This document shows positions 35,561 to 43,848 of a DNA stretch of 64,000 bases, piece by piece. This DNA is from Burkholderiaceae bacterium. Lineage in GTDB: Bacteria > Pseudomonadota > Gammaproteobacteria > Burkholderiales > Burkholderiaceae_B. The stretch is from assembly GCA_030158305.1 (NCBI GenBank), contig JAOATE010000061.1, positions 48,490 to 112,489 on the forward strand. Direction: 5' to 3'. The position numbers were made by a program, and so were the translations under genes. A model generated the notes under the pieces. It saw only the letters and a program-made list of their open reading frames with translations, was not told the origin of the DNA and did not search any database. How positions within the stretch are numbered: the first letter of the stretch is position 1; the number at the start of each line of letters is the position of its first letter.

Positions 35561-36562
35561 TCAGTTGCGATGAAAGCCCAGGCGGGCGCCCACCAGGATG
35601 CCCGCCACGGCGACCACTGCGCTCAAGGCCAGTGTAGACAGTCCTGTCAGTCCTTGACCAATCGAACATCCCAATGCCAAAGAACCGCCCACACCCATCG
35701 CAATTCCGCCCGCGATGTAGCGCAGCATTTCCTTGGGTGAACTAAAACCCTGCAGATGCAAGCCTTTACGCAACCAGGCCATTAAAAAAGAGCCTAGCAA
35801 CACACCCAATACCGCTGTCACACCAAAACTCAGCTTGGCGCCTGTTGCGATCATTGCGTACTGAATGGTCTCGCCAATGGGCGCAATAAAGGTCAAAGAA
35901 ACGAGATTCACTGGCTCAAACTCGTCGAACGCCAACCAGCCCGTGGAAAACCAGCCCGCTACAATCAATAGTCCCACCATGAAACCGGCAAACAAATCCT
36001 TTTTATGTTTGAACAGGTTGAGTTTCCAGAAACTAAATACAAACAAACAGAGCAAGATGAGGCTAACAACCCAGCCTTGCGCCACGACAGGCAGGTCTGC
36101 GATGCTGCTTCCTGAGACTGCGGTCATTTGATTGAGTGTTTGACGCAAGGGACCCAGCACACCCGTCAGCGTCATATAAGCGGAAATGCCCAGACACAAC
36201 AAGACCACGAAGGAGCGCAGATTGCCCTGTGCGCACAGCACCAAAGTACGCGCGCCGCAGCCGTTGGCGAGCATCATGCCATAGCCAAACAGCATGCCAC
36301 CGACAGGCACTAACAGCCAGGAAAACGTCGGGCCTCGGTAGATGGATTTGCTCAGATCGATCCATTCAAATTGGGCTAACGCTTGTGTCCCGATGACCGC
36401 GACAGCCAGAGCCAGGACGAAAGATTGTGCTTTATGGAGCGCACCGGACTGCCAATACTCTTTGAGAGCACGATTCAAACAAAAGCCAGATAACTGTCCG
36501 GTCGCGCCAAACAGCAGCCCGATTATCAGCGCTGACCAAATCAGTGTGTCCTGTACATTCAT
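35561..36562 (-). CDS. Full-length YeeE/YedE-family sulfur transporter
   Basis: Ten-helix-class YeeE/YedE protein, 333 residues from the ATG ending at 36562, which overlaps the stop of the sulfide dehydrogenase gene (ATGA). A longer frame to 36607 lies within that gene. Cysteine motifs are FCLNRAL (C28), NGCGARTLVLCAQGN (C102, C110) and LALGCSIGQGLTGLS near the C-terminus, as in thiosulfate transporter YeeE, which passes its substrate along paired cysteines. It is translationally coupled to the sulfide dehydrogenase, so it may import thiosulfate or related sulfur, or export a sulfur product. Confidence 0.9.
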   Translation of the reverse strand: MNVQDTLIWSALIIGLLFGATGQLSGFCLNRALKEYWQSGALHKAQSFVLALAVAVIGTQALAQFEWIDLSKSIYRGPTFSWLLVPVGGMLFGYGMMLANGCGARTLVLCAQGNLRSFVVLLCLGISAYMTLTGVLGPLRQTLNQMTAVSGSSIADLPVVAQGWVVSLILLCLFVFSFWKLNLFKHKKDLFAGFMVGLLIVAGWFSTGWLAFDEFEPVNLVSLTFIAPIGETIQYAMIATGAKLSFGVTAVLGVLLGSFLMAWLRKGLHLQGFSSPKEMLRYIAGGIAMGVGGSLALGCSIGQGLTGLSTLALSAVVAVAGILVGARLGFHRN

Positions 36563-37866
36563 GAAACTTTTGTTCCCCACGTGTCTTGTGCGATCGCGTT
36601 GTACCATGCGACGCCATAATCGGCCTCGCGTTTGCGGATGTCATCGCTTGCATCCCTGGGGCTTACACCGCCAGAGCCTTTGATTTCCACGATTTTACCT
36701 TCAGACACCTTGTACACACCGGCAACAGAAATGCCGTAATCGGGTCCAACCAGGCTGTAGCACGTATTTGCCCAAGAAGCCGTCGCAGCTTCTTTACCTG
36801 CTAGCGCATTGACAATTGCAGCCGCGGCGACCTTGGCTTGGGCATTGGCACAAAAGCCAGACTTTGGCATAGGAGCGGCAATCGTGGCATCCCCCACGAC
36901 ATAGATATCCGGCACTTGGCTTGACTCAAAGGTTTGCGCCTGAACGGGCACCCAGCCGCTTTTATTGGTGACCCCTGCGCGTTGGGCAATCAAGCCTGCA
37001 GATTGCGGCGGAATCACGTTTAGTACGGAGGCCTTGTGTTTGACGTTAAATTCGGTCTCAACTGTCAGATGTTCAGCATCCACGCGAATCACATTGCCAT
37101 CTTTGTTGGCGGGCACCCATTCGATCATGTCACCATACAAACGCTTCCAGCCATCCATGAACAATGTTTGCTTGGAAAAGTTGTTCTTTGCATCCAAGAT
37201 CAAAATTTTTGACTTGGGCTTATGCGTCTTGAGGTAATGCGCCACCATACTGGCGCGCTCATACGGTCCGGGTGGGCATCGAAAGGGATTGGCCGGTGCG
37301 ACCATTAAAAACACCCCACCATCTGGCATCGCATCTAGCTGACGCTTGAGTATGAGCGTCTGTTGGCCTGCCTTCCAAGCATGCGGCGCCAGCTGCGCGG
37401 CGGCTTCATCGTAGCCAGACAGTGCATTCCATCGGATATCAATACCCGGCGACAACACCAGCTTGTCGTAACCAAGCTGTGCCCCTGTCGCGAGCTTGAG
37501 TTTTTTCCCCACGGCATCGACATCCTGAGCGTAGTCCTGAATCACCCGTACGTCGAGGCTGCGCAATTCGTCAAAACCATGCGTCTGTGCATCAAAATCA
37601 CGCAAGCCGCCAAGATATAAATTACTGAAAGGGCACGTGTAAAACTGCGGAGAAGGTTCGATCAGCGTGACTTCGATCAAGGGGTTGCGGCGTTTGAGGT
37701 ACTTGGCCGCCGTCGCGCCACCAAAGCCCCCTCCCACCACCACCACACGCCCCGCGGTGCCTGAGGCCAAAAGAGGCGTCGACACACCAAGTGCGCAGGC
37801 ACCTGCAAGATGCCCGATTGTCTTGAGCATTTGGCGCCGCGTCAGGATAGGTGATCCATTCATCAT
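36559..37866 (-). CDS. fccB: Flavocytochrome c sulfide dehydrogenase, FAD subunit
   Basis: Periplasmic FAD-containing sulfide oxidase of 435 residues. The leader TRRQMLKTIGHLAGACALGV has a twin-arginine pair (R10-R11), so it is exported folded with FAD. The Rossmann motif is VVVGGGFGGATAAKYL. The redox cysteines expected of the family are present in FRCPPGPYER and GFCANAQAK, which form the active-site disulfide in known enzymes. VGDATIAAPMPKSG is the second FAD motif. It passes electrons to the cytochrome encoded upstream at 37863, with 4 bases of overlap. This is the sulfide-oxidising core of the island. Confidence 0.92.
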   Translation of the reverse strand: MMNGSPILTRRQMLKTIGHLAGACALGVSTPLLASGTAGRVVVVGGGFGGATAAKYLKRRNPLIEVTLIEPSPQFYTCPFSNLYLGGLRDFDAQTHGFDELRSLDVRVIQDYAQDVDAVGKKLKLATGAQLGYDKLVLSPGIDIRWNALSGYDEAAAQLAPHAWKAGQQTLILKRQLDAMPDGGVFLMVAPANPFRCPPGPYERASMVAHYLKTHKPKSKILILDAKNNFSKQTLFMDGWKRLYGDMIEWVPANKDGNVIRVDAEHLTVETEFNVKHKASVLNVIPPQSAGLIAQRAGVTNKSGWVPVQAQTFESSQVPDIYVVGDATIAAPMPKSGFCANAQAKVAAAAIVNALAGKEAATASWANTCYSLVGPDYGISVAGVYKVSEGKIVEIKGSGGVSPRDASDDIRKREADYGVAWYNAIAQDTWGTKVS

Positions 37867-38222
37867 CGCCCCTCCTGCTTAAGCGGCGTCACAACAGGAC
37901 TGAGCTTGGAAAAATGCTGTGCAAGCGCATCGATTTCAGTATCGCTATAGCCTTTTGCCAGTCGATTCATGATGGTCGTTCCCGGTGGTGGCGACTCGGA
38001 CTTGTAGGCTAGCATTTGCGCCTGAAGCACACTGGCAGGCCGACCGGCCAAGGAAGGGATTCCCCCCGGCGAACGACCGTCCGTGCCATGACAGTTTGCA
38101 CAGGCACCTGCCAGAATCGTGACATCAAAGGTCGTTTGAGCCTGCGCCGCGCCTGTAGGCGCCAACGCACACCAGACAGTACTTGTACTCAAGAATAGAA
38201 CTGAAGAAAAGAACTTCATCAT
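37863..38222 (-). CDS. fccA: Monoheme cytochrome c, partner of sulfide dehydrogenase
   Basis: Secreted c-type cytochrome of 119 residues. A signal peptide covers about residues 1-29 (ends AAQAQ). The single heme site is CANCHGTDG near residue 40, and the axial methionine is probably in TTIMNRLAKGY near residue 84. It is transcribed first and overlaps fccB by 4 bases. A monoheme FccA resembles the Chlorobium type rather than the diheme Allochromatium type. It should take electrons from FccB and pass them to the oxidase. Confidence 0.9.
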   Translation of the reverse strand: MMKFFSSVLFLSTSTVWCALAPTGAAQAQTTFDVTILAGACANCHGTDGRSPGGIPSLAGRPASVLQAQMLAYKSESPPPGTTIMNRLAKGYSDTEIDALAQHFSKLSPVVTPLKQEGR

Positions 38223-38231
38223 GTATGGGTC

Positions 38232-38903
38232 TCAGTGAGGAATCCACGCGGCGTTGCGTGCAAGCTTGCGTAGTTGCGGCCATGAGTTCGCCTCTTGACG
38301 TGTCGCCGGCCACAACCGCAGTAACAACTCCGCAGTCGCAAAGGCATCCGAGGCGGCCTGATGACGCACGGCACATTCGATGCCGAAGTGCTCCAGCCAA
38401 TCATCGAGCGCGCGCGCTTTGGTATTGCCACCCACCAAACGCGCGATGGGTTCGATATCGAGCCACTCATTGCTGAGCGGCGCCAAATGAAAACGTCGAA
38501 AGGCGCGCTCAATCATGGCTTGATCAAACGCGGCGTGAAACGCCAATAGAGGCGCCTTGCCCGCCCAAACCCTGAACTGTTCGAGCGCCTTTTCCGGTGC
38601 ATGACCATCAGTCTGCGCCTGCACACCAATATGGTGAATCAGAATATTGTCCTTGCCAGACGGTTTATCTTGCCGCAAAACGATTTCAAAACTATCGCCG
38701 ACCGCTACCTCTAGCCGACCCGTTGCAGGCGTAAAGCGTAACGCCACCGCTGCGATCGCCAGCAGCTGATCAGCTCGGGGATCAAGACCAGTTGTCTCAA
38801 CATCGAGCATGATCCAGCGCTGGACCTGAGTGCGCGCGTCAACGCTTCGGCCGCCAAACCCTCTTAACCAACGACTCAGCTCAGCGAACATAATCAAGCT
38901 CAA
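38232..38903 (-). CDS. DEDDh 3'-5' exonuclease (DNA polymerase III epsilon-like)
   Basis: Exonuclease-fold protein of 223 residues. Exo I is MLDVETTGLDPRADQLLAIA (D and E near residues 34-36), Exo II is FHAAFDQAMIERAF, and Exo III is HQAASDAFATAELLLRL with the H..D pair, so all catalytic residues of the DEDDh class are there. It is not fused to a GIY-YIG or polymerase domain. The start overlaps the end of the DUF294 gene by 23 bases, a pairing common in beta- and gamma-proteobacteria where the nuclease is linked to nucleotide signalling. Confidence 0.9.
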   Translation of the reverse strand: MSLIMFAELSRWLRGFGGRSVDARTQVQRWIMLDVETTGLDPRADQLLAIAAVALRFTPATGRLEVAVGDSFEIVLRQDKPSGKDNILIHHIGVQAQTDGHAPEKALEQFRVWAGKAPLLAFHAAFDQAMIERAFRRFHLAPLSNEWLDIEPIARLVGGNTKARALDDWLEHFGIECAVRHQAASDAFATAELLLRLWPATRQEANSWPQLRKLARNAAWIPH

Positions 38904-40761
38904 GACGCTGTTGCAAGGAGCGAATCCGCGACAAGGATCCTTTTAAGATTGTCCGATCAACGGCATTGAGCGACTCCACGTCCAACGCATTCGGATTGTC
39001 TCCAATCATTCCGCCATCCAGCTGAATCGCCAGTCTCAAGGTCTGTAGATATTGAAACGCCGCAATCCAGGCAGAGCTTTCTTTTTTCGGCACACCCGCG
39101 ACTCTGCCAAGTGCCGCCAGGCGCTCTTGCGTATTGAGCGCCTCGATGCGGTGCGCCAGTGCATAAATGCGCGCGATCTCCACCACAATCGCCGTGCCCT
39201 GAAGCTTCAGGTCAATCACCTGTTTATTGTTGATTTTCTTGGTATCCAGACTACCTAACCAGTTTAACGGCACAGTATTGCGTAACGAGGCTTCGGCCAT
39301 CAGCTTAAGAAACCGTGGCGTGGCCGCCGTCATTTCAGTCACCTCTGTGCGCAACTCTTTTAAAAGCTGATCGTTGCCGACCAGCGCTCTAAAATCAAAA
39401 AAGATACCAGCATTCAACAAGTCTTCTGGATGACCATGTTCTACCCAGTGGGCAAAACGATTGCGCCACTCTTGCTGAGTCAGGCACAGCGTGGGATTAC
39501 TGGCCATGATGTTGCCTTTACACAGCGGGTATCCACACGCATCCAGCGCCTCATTGACCTCTCGCGCAAAAGCGATATAGCGATCCTTGAGGGTGGCGTC
39601 GCCCCGCTCCACATAGATCAAAGCATTATCTTGATCCGTTGCAATCGTCTGTTCGCTTCGACCTTCAGACCCCAACGCGATCCAGGCAAAATCATCCAGA
39701 TCCAGCCCGTGCTGATGCGCCAGCAACACCACCAGTCGTGCAGTCAGCACATCGTTAAGATGGCTGATTAAAAAAGTCAGTTGACGCGCTTTGACCCCTT
39801 GTCCCAGCAGGCTACGGGCAAATTTGCGGATGTTGGCGGCACACTCTTGCAAGGCCGAGACATCTTCAGCCATCCGCACGGCTGAGCTAATCGTGTCAAA
39901 AGATAAACGTTGCAGGGAAAAAAGATCGCGCTCGGAGATACATCCCACAATCCGTCCCTGCTCCAGCACGGGTACATGACGAATGCGGAACTGAGACATC
40001 ATGACAGCCGCTTCTTCGGCCGTGTCGTCGACCGTCAGGGTTTTGACGTTTTTAGACATCACCTCGCTGATCGGGGTGTCCAAACTAATACCAGCTAGCG
40101 TGACTCGACTCAGCACATCATCGCGTGTCAAGATACCTAAAATCTCGCACCCGTCCTCAGTAATCAGTACCGAACCCACTTTTTTTTCATGAACCAGTGT
40201 GAGGGCCTCACGCAGTGAGGTCTGTGGTGCCGTCACAATCGGGACGCGTCGAATCAAATCGCCTAAACGGCTCTCGAGGGATTGTTCGTGCAAGGCCTTG
40301 GAAGCCACACTGTTCCGCATTGCCTGCCTGGATTGTTCGAGCAACATCCAGACACGATTGTTGGCAAAATCTCGAAACGCCTGAGAGCGCGCGGAGAGTG
40401 TTTGAAGTGCCGCCGCCGGCAGCATTAAACAAAAGCAATCCGTCACCGCGGTGTAGGTCGCCGCAACCGGACGCGCGGCCAAGCTCGCGCTGACAGAAAA
40501 AAGATCACCCGCCTCCATCTCAAAGACGGTTTCGACCAAACCAGGGTTGACACGTTTACCGGAGACACGCCCCTGGCGAATCAGATAGAGAAAACTAGGG
40601 GGACCGTCGGCTGGCGCCAAGATGACTTCGCTCGGAGCGAAATAGGCCTCGCCAGAGGATGTCAGAAAAAAATCAACGTCTTCGATTGCCATTTCAGAAA
40701 ATGGCAGACGTTGCATTAATTGTTGGCGAAGATTTTGAACCAGGCTAGGTGAACTCATCAC
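38881..40761 (-). CDS. cNMP-binding / CBS / DUF294 nucleotidyltransferase-like signalling protein
   Basis: Cytoplasmic multidomain protein of 626 residues. Domains in order: cyclic-nucleotide-binding fold (about 20-130, LIRQGRVSGKRV), CBS pair (about 165-290, VGSVLITEDGCEILGILTRDD and RHVPVLEQGRIVGCISERDL), nucleotidyltransferase DUF294 (about 310-450, GSEGRSEQTIATDQDNALIY with the catalytic aspartates) and the DUF294_C helical domain to the end. Related proteins respond to cAMP/AMP-type ligands and may uridylylate or otherwise control a partner. The exonuclease gene downstream overlaps it by 23 bases. Confidence 0.91.
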   Translation of the reverse strand: MMSSPSLVQNLRQQLMQRLPFSEMAIEDVDFFLTSSGEAYFAPSEVILAPADGPPSFLYLIRQGRVSGKRVNPGLVETVFEMEAGDLFSVSASLAARPVAATYTAVTDCFCLMLPAAALQTLSARSQAFRDFANNRVWMLLEQSRQAMRNSVASKALHEQSLESRLGDLIRRVPIVTAPQTSLREALTLVHEKKVGSVLITEDGCEILGILTRDDVLSRVTLAGISLDTPISEVMSKNVKTLTVDDTAEEAAVMMSQFRIRHVPVLEQGRIVGCISERDLFSLQRLSFDTISSAVRMAEDVSALQECAANIRKFARSLLGQGVKARQLTFLISHLNDVLTARLVVLLAHQHGLDLDDFAWIALGSEGRSEQTIATDQDNALIYVERGDATLKDRYIAFAREVNEALDACGYPLCKGNIMASNPTLCLTQQEWRNRFAHWVEHGHPEDLLNAGIFFDFRALVGNDQLLKELRTEVTEMTAATPRFLKLMAEASLRNTVPLNWLGSLDTKKINNKQVIDLKLQGTAIVVEIARIYALAHRIEALNTQERLAALGRVAGVPKKESSAWIAAFQYLQTLRLAIQLDGGMIGDNPNALDVESLNAVDRTILKGSLSRIRSLQQRLELDYVR

Positions 40762-40798
40762 AAACCTCCGTTGAAGTCTATAGTGTCCAAAGCACTGG

Positions 40799-40831
40799 GC
40801 CGTCAGCCTCGAACGAGGACTGACGGCGTTT
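40799..40831 (-). terminator. Stem-loop between TRAP permease and DUF294 genes
   Basis: GCCGTCAG-CCTCG (40799-40811) pairs with CGAGG-A-CTGACGGC (40814-40827), with one bulged A and an AA loop; 13 base pairs in all. It lies 12 bases past the DctM stop in the direction of transcription. The following tract is only weakly U-rich. Confidence 0.5.
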
Positions 40832-40839
40832 AAAACATC

Positions 40840-42141
40840 TTACAGCTTCATGTGTTGCGGAAGCAAGGTTGCGAGTTCAGGTACAAAATAAAGCACCAGC
40901 ACTGCAAAAATCATCAAGAAAAACATCGGCATAGACACACGGGCGATGTAGGGCAAGTCGCGCTTGGTCATTCCCGCTAGCACAAAGAGATTGAAACCGA
41001 CTGGCGGCGTCACTTGTGCCATCTCCACGACAAAGACAACAAAGATACCAAACCAGATCAAATCAATACCGGCCGCCTGAACCGTTGGCAACAACACGCC
41101 CATGGTCAAGACCACCATTGAAATGCCGTCCAGAAAGCACCCCAAAATAATGAAAAATACCATCAGCACGACGATGAGCCAGAACTGCGATAGACCTAGA
41201 CTACCGATCCACTCAGCCAAAGCACGCGGCAAACCGATATACCCCATCGAAAGCGTCAAAAACTGCGCACCTGCAAGAATCAACGCAATCATGCAGTACA
41301 AACGGGTCGCACCCAAAATAGATGCTTTAAAGGTCGCCCAGTTCAGTGATTTCTGAAAACCAGAAATAATCAAGGAACCCAATACACCAATCGCTGCCGC
41401 CTCTGTCGCCGTGGCGACGCCACTGTAGATAGAACCCAGCACGCTTGCAATGAGCAACATCACTGGAATCAAGTTGCGGGATTGGTAGACCTTTTGACGG
41501 AAAGTCATTTCAGGGTCTGCGGGAGGAACCTGTGAAGGATTTCGCCATGCCCAAAACATGATGTAACCCATGAACAACATCGCCAGAAAAATACCTGGGA
41601 TGATGCCGGCGATAAATAGCTGAGCAATCGAGACCTCAGCGGCCACGCCGTAAACGATCATAATGATCGAGGGAGGAATGAGCAGACCCAAGGTCCCAGC
41701 ACCGGCAAGCGTGCCAATCACCATATTGTCGGGGTAACCGCGCTTTTTGAGCTCGGGCAAGGTCATCTTGCCAATCGTGGCGCACGTTGCTGCAGACGAA
41801 CCTGACACGGCTGCAAAAATCGCACAGCCAATCACGTTGGTATGCAGCAGGCGACCAGGCAGTTTGTTCAACCAAGGTGCTAACCCTGTGAACAAATCCT
41901 GCGACAATCGAGTGCGAAAGAGAATTTCCCCCATCCACAAAAACAACGGCAATGCGGTCAAGGTCCAGCTGGATGAAGCGCCCCAAATCGTAATCGCCAT
42001 GGCGTCGCCAGCAGGTCGTGTGGAAAACAACTCCATGCCGATCCAGGCAGTCCCAGCAAGCGTCAAGCCCACCCAAACACCGCCGGCTAAAAAGCCAAAC
42101 AGCGAAACAACGAGCAATCCAATAATTAAGAGATCACTCAT
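40840..42141 (-). CDS. dctM: TRAP transporter large permease (DctM family)
   Basis: Large membrane subunit of a TRAP transporter, 433 residues from the ATG ending at 42141, which overlaps the small permease gene by 8 bases. A longer reading to 42165 runs further into that gene. About twelve membrane segments; TNVIGCAIFAAVSGSSAATC near residue 110 and GTLGLLIPPSIIMIVYGVAA near 153 are DctM signatures. LDGISMVVLTMGVLLPTVQA also fits. It moves the solute with a sodium gradient. Third gene of the dctP-dctQ-dctM set. Confidence 0.93.
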   Translation of the reverse strand: MSDLLIIGLLVVSLFGFLAGGVWVGLTLAGTAWIGMELFSTRPAGDAMAITIWGASSSWTLTALPLFLWMGEILFRTRLSQDLFTGLAPWLNKLPGRLLHTNVIGCAIFAAVSGSSAATCATIGKMTLPELKKRGYPDNMVIGTLAGAGTLGLLIPPSIIMIVYGVAAEVSIAQLFIAGIIPGIFLAMLFMGYIMFWAWRNPSQVPPADPEMTFRQKVYQSRNLIPVMLLIASVLGSIYSGVATATEAAAIGVLGSLIISGFQKSLNWATFKASILGATRLYCMIALILAGAQFLTLSMGYIGLPRALAEWIGSLGLSQFWLIVVLMVFFIILGCFLDGISMVVLTMGVLLPTVQAAGIDLIWFGIFVVFVVEMAQVTPPVGFNLFVLAGMTKRDLPYIARVSMPMFFLMIFAVLVLYFVPELATLLPQHMKL

Positions 42142-42643
42142 TACGCTGCAACTCCTGTGTGTCAATCATCAACGCTTCGCCTCGAATACGCGCCACCAAT
42201 AAATCAATAAAAGCGATCACGAATAAAATATTTCCGGCGGCCATACTCAACTGGGGAATCCAAAGAGGTGTCGCATCATTACTCGTAGAGATATCGTTAA
42301 ACATCCAAGAGTCCAGAACTAGCTTAGAACTAAAAAATGCAAGCGAAGCCACGACAGCCAACCCCACTGAAATTGATCCGATGTCTAAGCGGCGCTGTCC
42401 AGCGGGAGATAAAGCATTTATCAGAACCGTGACCCGGATATGCTCACCGTGGCGCAAAGTCGAGGCCAAGGCGAAAAACCCAGCAGAAGCCATGAAATAG
42501 CCGGCATAGGCATCTAAACCAGAAATGTGGAAAGATAATTGTCTGCTGACGATACTCAAGAGTACCGACACCAAGACCCCAATTAAAGAAACTGCCGCCA
42601 GAAATTCGACGGCAGAATACAAACCATCAAGAAAGCGTCGCAT
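42134..42643 (-). CDS. dctQ: TRAP transporter small permease (DctQ family)
   Basis: Small membrane subunit, 169 residues with four hydrophobic helices (about 12-32, 45-65, 90-110, 130-150). ASTLRHGEHIRVTVLINALS is the usual DctQ loop (RxgxHirvd). It starts 3 bases after dctP stops and overlaps dctM by 8 bases, so all three are probably made from one mRNA. It bridges the binding protein and the large permease. Confidence 0.91.
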   Translation of the reverse strand: MRRFLDGLYSAVEFLAAVSLIGVLVSVLLSIVSRQLSFHISGLDAYAGYFMASAGFFALASTLRHGEHIRVTVLINALSPAGQRRLDIGSISVGLAVVASLAFFSSKLVLDSWMFNDISTSNDATPLWIPQLSMAAGNILFVIAFIDLLVARIRGEALMIDTQELQRNE

Positions 42644-42646
42644 CGA

Positions 42647-43618
42647 TTACTTTTTCAGAGCGTCAACAATAGCTTGGCCATCTTTGCCAGACTTTTTGAG
42701 ATAGTCAGCGAGCATCTTTTGACCAACCTCATTCAAGCCTTTAGTCAACTCTGGGCTTGGTGGAATGACTTGACCACCATTTTTTGTCCAAGCAGCTAAA
42801 TACTCATTCGTCTTGGCTTCTGATGCTTTCCAACCGCGAGCCTCTGCACGAGCGCCGGCTTCTAGAACAGCCTTCTTGGTGTCAGCATCTAGTGCATCGA
42901 ATGCTTTTTTGTTCATCAAGACTGCATTTTTAGGAATCCAAGCCTGATTGTCATAAAACTTTTTGATGTACTCGTAAGTCTTAGTATCGACACCAGTTGC
43001 GCTAGAAGACATATAAGAGTCAATCACGCCTGTCGCCATCGCTTGTGACAGCTCAGCCTGCTGAATCGTCACTGGCTGGGCACCCACCAACTCAGCGATC
43101 TTGGAAGTCGCTGGGCTATAGGCACGCCACTTCAAACCCTTCATGTCAGCAACCGACTTCAAATCCCGGTTCGTGAAAATACCCTGTGGTGGCCATGGCA
43201 CTGTGAACAAAAGCATCATGCCTTGCGAAGCTAACTTTTTCTCTAAATAAGGCTTCTGTAGGTCCGCTAATTTTTTAGCGCCAGCATAACTAGAAACGAG
43301 AAAAGGGATACCATCAAGCTCATAAATGGGGTCTTCATTTGCGAAATTCACCAAAAGAATTTCACCGAGCTGAGCTTGATTGCCCTGAACAGCGCGTTTG
43401 ATTTCAGGGGCTTTGTAAAGTGAAGCGTTTGCGTGAACAGTAATGTTCAGCTTGCCCTTTGAGGCCTGCGCAACGTCCTTAGAAAATTCATTCAAATTTT
43501 CCACGTGGAAAATACTAGCTGGGTAAGCCGAAGGCAAATCCCACTTAGTTTGGGCTTGAGCCGAAAAACCAGCCGTCGCGATCAGTGCGCCAGCGAGCCA
43601 AGATACAGTTTTACGCAT
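42647..43618 (-). CDS. dctP: TRAP transporter periplasmic binding protein (DctP family)
   Basis: Periplasmic binding protein, 323 residues from the ATG ending at 43618; the leader MRKTVSWLAGALIATAGFSA ends before QTKWDLPSAYPASIFHVEN. The in-frame start at 43717 gives a non-signal extension and is rejected. PFLVSSYAGAKKLADL, GLKWRAYSPATSKIAELVGA (arginine that pairs with the ligand carboxylate) and QQAELSQAMATGVIDSYMSS are DctP-type. GGATATC..GAGG precedes the start. The ligand is probably an organic acid, not identified. Divergent from the quinone oxidoreductase gene. Confidence 0.92.
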   Translation of the reverse strand: MRKTVSWLAGALIATAGFSAQAQTKWDLPSAYPASIFHVENLNEFSKDVAQASKGKLNITVHANASLYKAPEIKRAVQGNQAQLGEILLVNFANEDPIYELDGIPFLVSSYAGAKKLADLQKPYLEKKLASQGMMLLFTVPWPPQGIFTNRDLKSVADMKGLKWRAYSPATSKIAELVGAQPVTIQQAELSQAMATGVIDSYMSSSATGVDTKTYEYIKKFYDNQAWIPKNAVLMNKKAFDALDADTKKAVLEAGARAEARGWKASEAKTNEYLAAWTKNGGQVIPPSPELTKGLNEVGQKMLADYLKKSGKDGQAIVDALKK

Positions 43619-43710
43619 GAGGATATCCTTGAGCGAATGAATCAGTCGAAAATCGACCACGGTTTTTATTTGACGCAGCCTAACTCCGTCAAAGCACAGC
43701 GAGTGTATGC

Positions 43711-43728
43711 GTGACAACGAATTGTCAC
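43711..43728. promoter_or_regulatory. Inverted repeat in the divergent TRAP/oxidoreductase control region
   Basis: GTGACAA at 43711-43717 and TTGTCAC at 43722-43728 are a perfect 7-base inverted repeat with CGAA between. The 230-base region between 43618 and 43849 holds no gene. The repeat looks like a dimeric repressor site, but no regulator gene lies beside it. Confidence 0.5.
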
Positions 43729-43848
43729 AATCATGGTATCACCCAATTGAGGGTAAATACCTAGGGAGTAACACCTTTTTGACGCGATGGGCGCAGTGTC
43801 TGTACAGTGAGCGCATCTTGTGACCCTATTCAATCAGGAACAGTATCC

